DNA of 64,000 nucleotides from Thalassobium sp. R2A62. Lineage in GTDB: Bacteria > Pseudomonadota > Alphaproteobacteria > Rhodobacterales > Rhodobacteraceae. Shown here piece after piece: positions 57,279 through 64,000 of the stretch (positions are counted from its first letter, which is position 1; every line of letters starts with the position of its first letter). A model generated the notes under the pieces. The model worked only from the letters and a program-made list of their open reading frames with translations. It did not search any database and was not told the origin of the DNA. The stretch is taken from NCBI RefSeq assembly GCF_000161835.1, contig NZ_GG697169.2:1955191-2019190 (forward strand), given 5' to 3'. A program made the translations under genes and the position numbers.

Positions 57279-58687
57279 CTGGTCATCAAGTCAGAGAAAT
57301 TATGAGTGCGTTGCCGTGGGCGAATGAACCACACCATGATCATCATCCGCAGCATGATCATGACAAAGATACTTCCACCAATCATCCAAGCCATCAGAGC
57401 AACCGCGTCGGCATCACCAGACGCCGCTAACATTGCCTTGGCCAAGGACCATTGCGCGATCGGAGCTACGTCAATGTCCCACATCGCTTTGTCGGCGTCA
57501 GCTGTTTCAGGGATCAATGCCTTGACCGCTGCTGCGGCGAGCCGTTCTTCAGCAGACAAGACCTGGACTGTTTCAGTTGACGACGTAGCACCTGCAACAA
57601 GTGTATAAACTGTCGATCCCAGCACCAGAACAAAGATGCCCAAGATGCCTGCGAATGCCAATTTGCGCAGCTTACGTGCCATCGTAGTTGGAGCGCGCGG
57701 CGTCCGTACCACCGGCTCTGGCTGTTCCGCCGCCACAACGGGTGCAGGTTGCTGCATCTTTTGTTCAAGCCGACGTTTCCAATCAGGCAAATCCTCGTCG
57801 GTCATACGGGACAATGCGCTGCTGTCTTGTTGCGCCAATTCGGCCACACGCGCATCGGGATCAATCGGCATAAACTGTGGGACCACGCTCGGAAGCGCGT
57901 CTGTCTCAAGCGGTTCTTTTACCTTCTTTGGTCGTGTGCCGCCGCCCAAAATCGCGAATTTGAAGAGAACAAACAACGCGATCGCACCGACTGCTTTGAT
58001 CGCCAACGCAAAGAACGCTACCTCGGACTTGGGCTTTGCCACCAGCGCGGCCTCACGTCCCTCAGCAAAGGGTTTAAGGATCAACGCCTTACCCGGCAGC
58101 GTGCGGTTCCGGTCCTCGAACGCACCATCAACAACATCGTCCAATGCACCCTTGCCACCAGCAAATCCATTGAGAACAACAATCGGACCAAACTCGCCAA
58201 ATCCTTCGATCTGATCGAACAAGAATTCAGTATCCATCGTGCCAAAGTCCAGATCACGAGGCGCATGCAACATAATGCCATGAACAGGTGCTGGACCCTC
58301 AAGCGCATCGGCATTCAGTTGGGCGCGTAATCCAACTTGTTCGCCATCAAACATTGCACGATCATCCTCGACCGCGATTAAGGGGATCATATAGCCCAGC
58401 TTGTCGCGCGTCCGGTCCTCTTGGGTTAGGCGGTATTTCATTGTCATATCGAGCTGCGCACGCACGCGTACCTCGCGGGCATCATTGCGGTGCAAGCTGC
58501 GATCATAGTCTTCGATGTTCACGATGGGCGGAGGCCCTTCGGCCAACGCGCGCGCTTTGTCAGCGCGGCTGTCGTTGTCTGCAATCTGAAGAAAGTATCC
58601 GGCCGCCGCGACCAAGATCGCAATAACCAACAGCCCCAATGGGCCCATACGAAAGAAGTAATAGATCGCGGAAAAAATCGCCTGCAT
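57275..58687 (-). CDS. Unknown membrane protein with four helices
   Basis: A 470-residue protein I cannot assign. Hydrophobic helices lie at about 10-34, 223-247, 343-366 and 428-455. Residues 40-220 form a soluble domain (periplasmic by inference) and residues 250-340 a proline/alanine/charge-rich linker. The C-terminus ends in a cytosolic tail RPRQRTHNFSDLMTS. It is convergent with mipZ (shared CTAG). Similar lone genes flank mipZ in related genomes to my impression, but a division role is only a guess. Confidence 0.6.
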   Translation of the reverse strand: MQAIFSAIYYFFRMGPLGLLVIAILVAAAGYFLQIADNDSRADKARALAEGPPPIVNIEDYDRSLHRNDAREVRVRAQLDMTMKYRLTQEDRTRDKLGYMIPLIAVEDDRAMFDGEQVGLRAQLNADALEGPAPVHGIMLHAPRDLDFGTMDTEFLFDQIEGFGEFGPIVVLNGFAGGKGALDDVVDGAFEDRNRTLPGKALILKPFAEGREAALVAKPKSEVAFFALAIKAVGAIALFVLFKFAILGGGTRPKKVKEPLETDALPSVVPQFMPIDPDARVAELAQQDSSALSRMTDEDLPDWKRRLEQKMQQPAPVVAAEQPEPVVRTPRAPTTMARKLRKLAFAGILGIFVLVLGSTVYTLVAGATSSTETVQVLSAEERLAAAAVKALIPETADADKAMWDIDVAPIAQWSLAKAMLAASGDADAVALMAWMIGGSIFVMIMLRMMIMVWFIRPRQRTHNFSDLMTS

Positions 58688-58771
58688 CGTGTCCTCAAAG
58701 TCTTTTTGCTCTGAGAAATATTGCGCGCACTACTTAGGCGAGAATGGGCGAATGCCTGCCTATTTCTGGAA

Positions 58772-59764
58772 TCACCCACCCACACGCAGGACAATCTTGC
58801 CGATATGCCCCGAACTTTCCATGTAGGCGTGCGCCTTGGCGGCGTCATCCAGATCGTATGTGCTGTCCATGACAGGTGCCATTTGACCATTGGCATATAG
58901 CGGCCAAACATGTGTACGCAGATCACGGGCTATGGCAGCTTTGGCCAGATCGCTCTGTGGTCGCAGGGTCGATCCAGTGATCGTCAAACGTCGCGTCATC
59001 ATTTGCACAAAATTCAGCTCAACCTTTGGGCCTTGCAAAAACGCGATCTGGACCAAACGACCATCATCAACGAGGCATTTGAGATTGCGGGGGATATATG
59101 ACCCACCCACCATATCGAGGATCAGATGGGCGCCGCCATGGTTACGCATGACGTCAACGAAATCCGCATCACGGTAGTTGACCGCGACCTCGGCCCCCAA
59201 ATCTAAACAGGCCTGACATTTTGCGTCTGACCCTGCAGTCGTAAAGACCCGCGCACCCAATTGTCGACCAAGCTGGATTGCCGTTGTTCCGATACCCGAC
59301 GACCCACCGTGCACCAAGAACCGCTCGCCAGCTTGCAAACCACCGCGTGTTACAACGTTGGACCACACGGTAAAGATATTCTCGGGCAAGCATGCGGCCT
59401 GATCCATTGCCATCCCGGCGGGAATGGGCAAACAATGCGCCGCTGGTGTCGTCACATATTCCGCATATCCGCCACCAGGCAGCAATGCGCATACCTTGTC
59501 ACCGATGGACCAATCCGTGACCCCTTCGCCAACGGCCACCACCTCGCCAGATGCCTCGAGGCCGGGCAAGTCGCTGGCCCCTTTGGGTGGGTTATAGAGA
59601 CCCGCCCGCTGCAACGCGTCTGGGCGGTTCACGCCCGCAAACGCAACACGGATCAAAACCTCACCCATTCTGGGTTGCGGTATCTCGCGTGCCGCTGGGG
59701 TCAGCATCTCTGGACCTCCAGCCTGTGAAATCTCAACAACGCGGGCGGTTTTAGGAAGTCTCAT
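58772..59764 (-). CDS. NAD(P)H-quinone oxidoreductase, zeta-crystallin/PIG3-like
   Basis: A 330-residue zinc-independent MDR protein. PQPRMGEVLIRVAFAGVNRP and RPDALQRAGLYNPPKGASDL form the catalytic domain, and VHGGSSGIGTTAIQLGRQLG is the NADPH-binding Rossmann loop (AGxxGxG-like). No zinc ligands of alcohol dehydrogenases are present. It reduces quinones and detoxifies electrophiles. It lies 9 bases after the COQ9 stop and is probably in one transcript with it, which suits quinone metabolism. Confidence 0.92.
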   Translation of the reverse strand: MRLPKTARVVEISQAGGPEMLTPAAREIPQPRMGEVLIRVAFAGVNRPDALQRAGLYNPPKGASDLPGLEASGEVVAVGEGVTDWSIGDKVCALLPGGGYAEYVTTPAAHCLPIPAGMAMDQAACLPENIFTVWSNVVTRGGLQAGERFLVHGGSSGIGTTAIQLGRQLGARVFTTAGSDAKCQACLDLGAEVAVNYRDADFVDVMRNHGGAHLILDMVGGSYIPRNLKCLVDDGRLVQIAFLQGPKVELNFVQMMTRRLTITGSTLRPQSDLAKAAIARDLRTHVWPLYANGQMAPVMDSTYDLDDAAKAHAYMESSGHIGKIVLRVGG

Positions 59765-59773
59765 TTCAGGTCC

Positions 59774-60448
59774 TTATTCTGGCGCTGTCCAGCGACCGGG
59801 AACATCGTTGCGCGGTGACGCAGTTGGCGCCTTGATGTTGCGGGTGAGCCGGCTCAACGGACTGGCAAGTTGGGCCACAAGCGGGTTCACTTTGAATTTC
59901 TCAAACTGCATAACGTTCTCGATCCGACGATCAATGAACGCACGCGTGGCTTGGTGATTTAGGCTATCGTCGCCCAACCAATACAGCACGACCGAGCCGT
60001 ACACACCGCTAAGAGTGGCGCGTTTTGTGTACCAGTTCACGTCTTCCGATGTGTCCCCCAGCGCGGTCCAGATCGCATCAGCGGTGCCCCAGATCAAACG
60101 GGCGCCATCGCCTGCGTAGATCGGCAACGCGAATAGGGTTGTTCCGCGGCGCACCAATTCCTTGTCATCAATCGCCGAGAGCCGCAGCCAGATCGCATGG
60201 GCAACCTTGTCGCGAAATCGAAGGTCGGCAAGGTCGGCATCGGCCAAATCCGCGACCATTTGTGCGTCGCCCAATTCATGAAAGGCCACGGTCAAATCCA
60301 CTGCACCACGTGGGCACATCTGTTTGGCTGTGTCAGGATCAACCCCCGAATCTTTGATAGCCTCGGCAAAGGTTTCCGGCGACCAACCATCAAACGGCAC
60401 ATGCGGGATCGCGGCCTTTAACAACTGTCGTTTCAACGGATCACTCAT
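59774..60448 (-). CDS. COQ9-family ubiquinone biosynthesis protein
   Basis: A 224-residue TetR-like-fold protein starting MSDPLKRQLLKAAIPHVPFD (GAGGAG upstream). WSPETFAEAIKDSGVDPDTA and LYWLGDDSLNHQATRAFIDR mark COQ9, a lipid-binding auxiliary of COQ7-type hydroxylation in mitochondria and alphaproteobacteria. It is divergent from rpsU. Confidence 0.93.
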   Translation of the reverse strand: MSDPLKRQLLKAAIPHVPFDGWSPETFAEAIKDSGVDPDTAKQMCPRGAVDLTVAFHELGDAQMVADLADADLADLRFRDKVAHAIWLRLSAIDDKELVRRGTTLFALPIYAGDGARLIWGTADAIWTALGDTSEDVNWYTKRATLSGVYGSVVLYWLGDDSLNHQATRAFIDRRIENVMQFEKFKVNPLVAQLASPLSRLTRNIKAPTASPRNDVPGRWTAPE

Positions 60449-60539
60449 CAGCACGCTCCTCTGGTGGATATACTAGACAACATAGGGACGCTTTGCTATA
60501 CGGCCACTTCCTGCAATCATGCAAATTCAACTTAGAGAG

Positions 60540-60553
60540 GTGGTGAAAACCAC
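60540..60553 (+). promoter_or_regulatory. Small hairpin between the Shine-Dalgarno and start of rpsU
   Basis: GTGGT-GAAA-ACCAC (60540-60553), with a GNRA loop, ends directly at the ATG. The Shine-Dalgarno AGAGG (60536-60540) is 13 bases from the ATG unless this stem folds and shortens the gap. Confidence 0.55.
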
Positions 60554-60760
60554 ATGCAGGTTAGTGTTCGTGACAACAACGTTGATCAGGCGCTTCGTGC
60601 CCTGAAGAAAAAGCTACAGCGTGAAGGCGTCTTTCGCGAGATGAAGCTCAAGCAACATTTTGAGAAGCCGTCCGAGAAAAAGGCGCGCGAGAAGGCCGAG
60701 GCCATTCGCCGTCAGCGCAAGCTGGCTCGGAAGAAAGCACAGCGCGAGGGTATGCTCTAA
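60554..60760 (+). CDS. rpsU: Ribosomal protein bS21
   Basis: A 68-residue basic protein: [20 protein letters not shown], then a Lys/Arg-rich helix ([20 protein letters not shown]). It joins the 30S platform near the anti-Shine-Dalgarno. It stands alone between COQ9 and an Lrp gene, with its own terminator. Confidence 0.96.
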   Translation: MQVSVRDNNVDQALRALKKKLQREGVFREMKLKQHFEKPSEKKAREKAEAIRRQRKLARKKAQREGML

Positions 60761-60783
60761 GCATCTCTTGAGCCAAATAGATT

Positions 60784-60816
60784 GCCCCCGGTGCCTTGCG
60801 CATCGGGGGCTTTTTT
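60784..60816 (+). terminator. Intrinsic terminator of rpsU
   Basis: GCCCCCG (60784-60790) and CGGGGGC (60804-60810) form the stem, followed by TTTTTT. Confidence 0.9.
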
Positions 60817-60826
60817 ATGTCCCGCC

Positions 60827-61294
60827 CTAGGTTTGATTGACCGGCATCGCCGTGGTCTTAAACACGGTTCGCAGTGCAAAGGACGACTGCATCTGCGCGA
60901 CCCCTGGCAATGTCGCAAGGCTGCTGCGGTGAATACGCGCGAAATCCTCGGTATCGCGTGCAACCACCTTGAGCAGATAGTCCGCCGTGCCTGCCATCAG
61001 GTGACATTCTAACACATCGGGTATCCGTGCGACGGCTCGCTCAAAGGCATCCAGAACTTCATCCGCTTGGCCCGACAGTGTGATCTCGACAAACACGGTT
61101 GAAGGACGCCCGATCATACGCGGATCAACCAGCGCGACGTAGTCCTTAATGAACCCAGACTTTTCCAACCTTTGAACCCGCCTGTGGCAGGCCGACGGGG
61201 ATAGGTTCACCTTTTCAGAAAGGTCTGCGTTCGACATACGACCGGCACGTTGCAGCACCTCGAGCAGACGACGGTCAATTCCATCAAGTTCCAT
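60827..61294 (-). CDS. Lrp/AsnC-family regulator
   Basis: A 155-residue protein: HTH MELDGIDRRLLEVLQRAGRM then SPSACHRRVQRLEKSGFI, followed by the RAM (AsnC) effector domain. It is divergent from alanine dehydrogenase, the classic layout for an Lrp-like activator of ald that responds to alanine or related amino acids (AldR/BkdR type). Confidence 0.93.
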   Translation of the reverse strand: MELDGIDRRLLEVLQRAGRMSNADLSEKVNLSPSACHRRVQRLEKSGFIKDYVALVDPRMIGRPSTVFVEITLSGQADEVLDAFERAVARIPDVLECHLMAGTADYLLKVVARDTEDFARIHRSSLATLPGVAQMQSSFALRTVFKTTAMPVNQT

Positions 61295-61454
61295 AAACGC
61301 GCACGATCCTTCAAAGATATCTTAATTTTACGCTCATTATCACCGATGTTAGACGCTAACCCAATAGGCTATTTCGTAAGACATTCTTTGCGAACAGGCG
61401 CAGTGTTGTCGGTGTATTCGCCCCAAAAACACGACACAAAGAAGGAACATCCCC

Positions 61455-62573
61455 ATGCATATCGGCTGCCCAACAGAAATCAAACCACAAGAATTTCGCG
61501 TTGGTATAACACCCAATGCCGCCCTCGAGGCTATCGCACATGGTCACACTGTCACGATCCAGACAGGCGCTGGTCTAGGTGCCGGTTTTGATGACGCTAC
61601 CTATAGTTCAGTGGGCGCGCAGATTGCGGCGACCGCATCCGATGTCTTTGCGGCAGCCGACATGATTGTAAAAGTCAAAGAGCCTCAGGCAGCCGAGCGT
61701 AAGATGCTGCGCGAGGGGCAAATCCTGTTCACCTATCTCCACCTCGCGCCAGACCCCGAACAAACACATGATCTGATGGAAAGCGGCGCAACCTGCATCG
61801 CCTACGAGACGGTGACAGATGCCGCGGGTGGTTTGCCATTGCTGGCGCCTATGTCCGAAGTCGCAGGCAAGCTTGCCCCGCAAGTTGGTGCATGGACCTT
61901 GCAAAAGGCAAACGGCGGTCGTGGCGTTTTGATGGGCGGCGTACCAGGGGTCGGGCCCGCGCGCGTTGTTGTCATTGGCGGTGGCGTTGTTGGCACCCAC
62001 GCAGCACGGGTTGCCGCAGGTATGGGGGCTGATGTCACGGTTCTCGATCGGTCGCTGGCTCGGATGCGCTACGTCGACGATGCTTTTGGCGGACAGTTCA
62101 AAACGAGCTACGCAAATGCAGGCAACACCGCCGAGTTGGCCGCCGAGGCGGACATGATCATCGGGGCCGTCCTGATCCCCGGTGCGGCCGCACCCAAATT
62201 GATCAGTCGCGATCAACTGAGCACACTTAAGACTGGGGCGGTTCTGGTTGACGTCGCTATCGACCAAGGTGGATGTTTCGAAACCTCTCGCGCCACAACC
62301 CACCAAGACCCGATCTACGAAGTAGACGGCATCATGCACTATTGCGTGGCCAACATGCCGGGCGCCGTTGCGCGGACATCGACGATCGCGCTGGGCAACG
62401 CCACGATGCCATATATGCTGGCACTAGCCGACAAAGGATGGAAACAAGCCTGCCAAGACGATCCGCATCTTTTGAACGGTCTGAACGTACATGCTGGGCA
62501 ATTGACGTATTTCGCAGTGGGCAAGGCGCTGGGGATCGATGTCCTGTCGCCTAGCATGGCGCTCAAATCTTAA
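61455..62573 (+). CDS. ald: Alanine dehydrogenase
   Basis: A 372-residue NAD-dependent enzyme: MHIGCPTEIKPQEFRVGITP, catalytic Lys in MIVKVKEPQ, the His in TYLHLAPD, and Rossmann motif VVVIGGGVVGTHAARVAAGM. It converts alanine to pyruvate and ammonia. It is probably controlled by the divergent Lrp gene through the 160-base gap. AAGGAA precedes the start. Confidence 0.96.
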   Translation: MHIGCPTEIKPQEFRVGITPNAALEAIAHGHTVTIQTGAGLGAGFDDATYSSVGAQIAATASDVFAAADMIVKVKEPQAAERKMLREGQILFTYLHLAPDPEQTHDLMESGATCIAYETVTDAAGGLPLLAPMSEVAGKLAPQVGAWTLQKANGGRGVLMGGVPGVGPARVVVIGGGVVGTHAARVAAGMGADVTVLDRSLARMRYVDDAFGGQFKTSYANAGNTAELAAEADMIIGAVLIPGAAAPKLISRDQLSTLKTGAVLVDVAIDQGGCFETSRATTHQDPIYEVDGIMHYCVANMPGAVARTSTIALGNATMPYMLALADKGWKQACQDDPHLLNGLNVHAGQLTYFAVGKALGIDVLSPSMALKS

Positions 62574-62620
62574 AACCGGTTTGGGGCCATTCGCCTCTAA
62601 ACACCCGTGAGTTAGACAAC

Positions 62621-62655
62621 AAAAATGGCCCGCCGATGACGACGGGCCTTTCTCT
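62621..62655. terminator. Bidirectional terminator between ald and mscL
   Basis: GGCCCG (62627-62632) pairs with CGGGCC (62643-62648) and CC/GAC inner bases. The plus strand continues TTTCTC; the minus strand continues ATTTTT, so it can end both ald and mscL transcripts. Confidence 0.82.
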
Positions 62656-62674
62656 ATTTCAAATCGCGTAACGC

Positions 62675-63085
62675 TTACTTTTTCAGAGCGTCGCGGATTT
62701 CTGTCAGAAGCTCTTCCTGAGTAGGACCAGCTGGTGCCGCTGGAGCTTCTTCTTCTTTTTTCTTCATCTTGTTCACCGAACGAACGAGCATGAATACTAC
62801 GAAGCCAATGATGAGGAAGTTGATGATCGCCATGATAAAGCGGCCATATGCGAAGACCGCAGCGCCAGCTTCTTCAGCTTCGGTGATCGAGCCGTACTCG
62901 CCGTCGCCCAACACAGCATACATGCCCGAGAAATCAACGCCGCCCATAAAGAGCGAGATGATCGGGTTGATCAGGTCAGCGACCAACGATCCGACGATTG
63001 CGGTAAACGCAGCACCGATGATGATACCGACGGCCATGTCTATGACATTGCCTTTGGCGATGAAATCTTTGAATTCTTTAAGCAT
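62675..63085 (-). CDS. mscL: Large-conductance mechanosensitive channel
   Basis: A 136-residue Msc[21 protein letters not shown], the pore-lining [20 protein letters not shown], the second helix ([20 protein letters not shown]) and the C-terminal bundle with LLTEIRDAL. It releases solutes under hypo-osmotic shock, useful in a marine bacterium. Confidence 0.97.
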   Translation of the reverse strand: MLKEFKDFIAKGNVIDMAVGIIIGAAFTAIVGSLVADLINPIISLFMGGVDFSGMYAVLGDGEYGSITEAEEAGAAVFAYGRFIMAIINFLIIGFVVFMLVRSVNKMKKKEEEAPAAPAGPTQEELLTEIRDALKK

Positions 63086-63242
63086 TTGGTGTCCCCTTCT
63101 TGGCTTAAATACGCTCTGATCTGATGCCAGATGCGCGGATGAGCACAGTCATAACGGTAAAACCACGCATTTCTATGGCTTTTTTTGATCCAGTTCCCCC
63201 CAGGTTGAACAGGCGAGACAAGTCTTGAAGGAGGCCCGACCG

Positions 63243-63941
63243 ATGACAGTCCTCGCTGATTTTCCGATTGATCAAAAATGGACCGCGCAAAATCCAGATG
63301 TGATCCAACTCTATTCCTTTCCAACGCCTAAAGGCGTCAAAGTGTCGATCGCGCTCGAAGAGATGGGATTGGAGTATGAAGCGCACCTCGTGACCCTGTT
63401 GGATGCCGATGTCAAAAGCCCCGAGTTCCTGTCGCTGAACCCCAACAACAAAATCCCAGCAATCATCGACCCTAACGGACCAGACGGGCCAATGGGGCTG
63501 TTTGAGTCCGGTGCGATCCTGCTCTATCTGGCCGAAAAATCTGGCAAGTTGGGTGGCTCAACTCCAGCACTGAAAGCACAGACAACCCAATGGTTGATGT
63601 TCCAAATGAGCGGCTTGGGTCCAATGTTCGGTCAAATGGGGTTCTTTTATAAGTTCGCCGGATCCGAATGGGAGGATAGACGTTCGCTCCAGCGCTACAT
63701 GGACGAAGCCAAACGCCTAATGGCTGTGGTCGAGGCACAGCTCGAAGGCAAAGAGTGGATCACAGGCGAATATTCAATTGCAGACATTGCGATTGCGCCA
63801 TGGCTGCGGGCGACTGGGTTCTACGGTGTGCGCGATGCCCTGAATTGGGATGCCCATCCAAACATCGCGGCCTACATTGAACGCTTCGAGGCACGACCTG
63901 CCGTCATCAAAGGGCTCAACACCCCTGCCCGACCAACCTAG
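63243..63941 (+). CDS. Glutathione S-transferase, YfcG/nu-class-like
   Basis: A 232-residue GST from the MTVLADFPI start, seven bases after AAGGAGG. The thioredoxin-like domain has IQLYSFPTPKGVKVSIALEE and NPNNKIPAIIDP, and GLFESGAILLYLAEKSGKLG binds glutathione. The nu-class (YfcG/Ure2-like) has disulfide-bond reductase activity. The stop shares CTAG with a minus-strand gene. Confidence 0.92.
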   Translation: MTVLADFPIDQKWTAQNPDVIQLYSFPTPKGVKVSIALEEMGLEYEAHLVTLLDADVKSPEFLSLNPNNKIPAIIDPNGPDGPMGLFESGAILLYLAEKSGKLGGSTPALKAQTTQWLMFQMSGLGPMFGQMGFFYKFAGSEWEDRRSLQRYMDEAKRLMAVVEAQLEGKEWITGEYSIADIAIAPWLRATGFYGVRDALNWDAHPNIAAYIERFEARPAVIKGLNTPARPT

Positions 63942-64000
63942 GTCGGCAGCGCGCCCGTCAAAACATAACGCAAAACCTCAACAACCTGCGGCGGCTCTGA
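63938..64000 (-). CDS. C-terminal tip of an unidentified gene
   Basis: The last 20 codons of a minus-strand frame are open to the window edge and end in TAG at 63938-63940, overlapping the GST stop as CTAG. The C-terminal residues VVEVLRYVLTGALPT do not identify a family. The same four-base overlap recurs elsewhere in this window at real gene ends, which supports it being genuine. Confidence 0.5.
   Translation of the reverse strand, partial: SEPPQVVEVLRYVLTGALPT

Noticed and set aside
61608..62339. A 243-codon minus-strand frame inside ald
   Set aside because: It is a shadow of the alanine dehydrogenase gene with no family resemblance.
1..64000. CRISPR arrays, prophage, transposases and tRNA genes
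   Set aside because: I looked for direct-repeat arrays, transposase or integrase motifs and cloverleaf sequences in the gaps and found none.

Overview
The window is chromosomal DNA from an alphaproteobacterium, almost certainly a Rhodobacterales / Roseobacter-group member. The signs are an atpI-atpB-atpE-b'-b F0 operon, an ffh-aroQ-rpsP-rimM-trmD-rplS-rpmE run next to a MipZ-type ParA ATPase, COQ9, DUF1285, a zf-CHCC protein, DUF5927/5928-type glycosyltransferase genes and a GlcDEF glycolate oxidase. I see no tRNA or rRNA genes, insertion sequences, prophage or CRISPR arrays. Genes are tightly packed. Many same-strand neighbours share ATGA stop/start overlaps, and five convergent pairs share the last four bases of their stop codons.

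Region 1 (1-13.97 kb) is a catabolic island for 4-hydroxyphenylacetate / homoprotocatechuate. It has a succinate-semialdehyde dehydrogenase end (gabD, cut by the window edge), hpaH, a FAH-family hpaG-like gene, an aromatic amino acid decarboxylase, hpaD, hpaE, hpaF, the MarR regulator hpaR, an orphan Tm-1-like (UPF0261) protein, an aldehyde dehydrogenase, an IclR regulator, a class-III aminotransferase, hpaB and a second MarR regulator. Together these could carry tyrosine or tyramine through 4-hydroxyphenylacetaldehyde and homoprotocatechuate to succinate. That route is my inference. A palindrome, TTAACATGTTAA, upstream of hpaF/hpaR recurs with one change upstream of the second MarR-hpaB pair, which suggests shared control.

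Region 2 (14.0-31.5 kb): an ECF sigma factor coupled to a membrane-anchored VWA protein; an Hsp20 gene with a sigma-32-like promoter and a candidate ROSE RNA thermometer; a secreted trypsin-like protease; glcDEF; a DUF599 membrane protein; a MoxR-DUF58-BatA/DUF4159-VWA/GATase cluster; a DUF1285 protein; and a hydroxypyruvate isomerase-like protein.

Region 3 (31.5-48.7 kb): DNA polymerase I, a zf-CHCC protein, an ABC ATPase, a HIT protein, a GT14-like glycosyltransferase divergent from a sulfotransferase, an adenosine-kinase-like PfkB enzyme, endonuclease III divergent from an Ada-like methyltransferase, an OmpA lipoprotein, a GntR/FCD regulator, the ATP synthase F0 operon, an ArsR regulator, an EamA transporter, and a LysR regulator divergent from an azoreductase.

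Region 4 (48.7-64 kb): ffh with a strongly structured leader, then GNAT, chorismate mutase, rpsP, an unlisted 46-codon ORF, rimM, rpiB and a phosphotransferase (both opposite strand), trmD, a haloacid dehalogenase, rplS, rpmE, mipZ, an unknown four-helix membrane protein, a quinone oxidoreductase, COQ9, rpsU, an Lrp regulator divergent from alanine dehydrogenase, mscL, a glutathione transferase, and the 3' tip of an unidentified gene.
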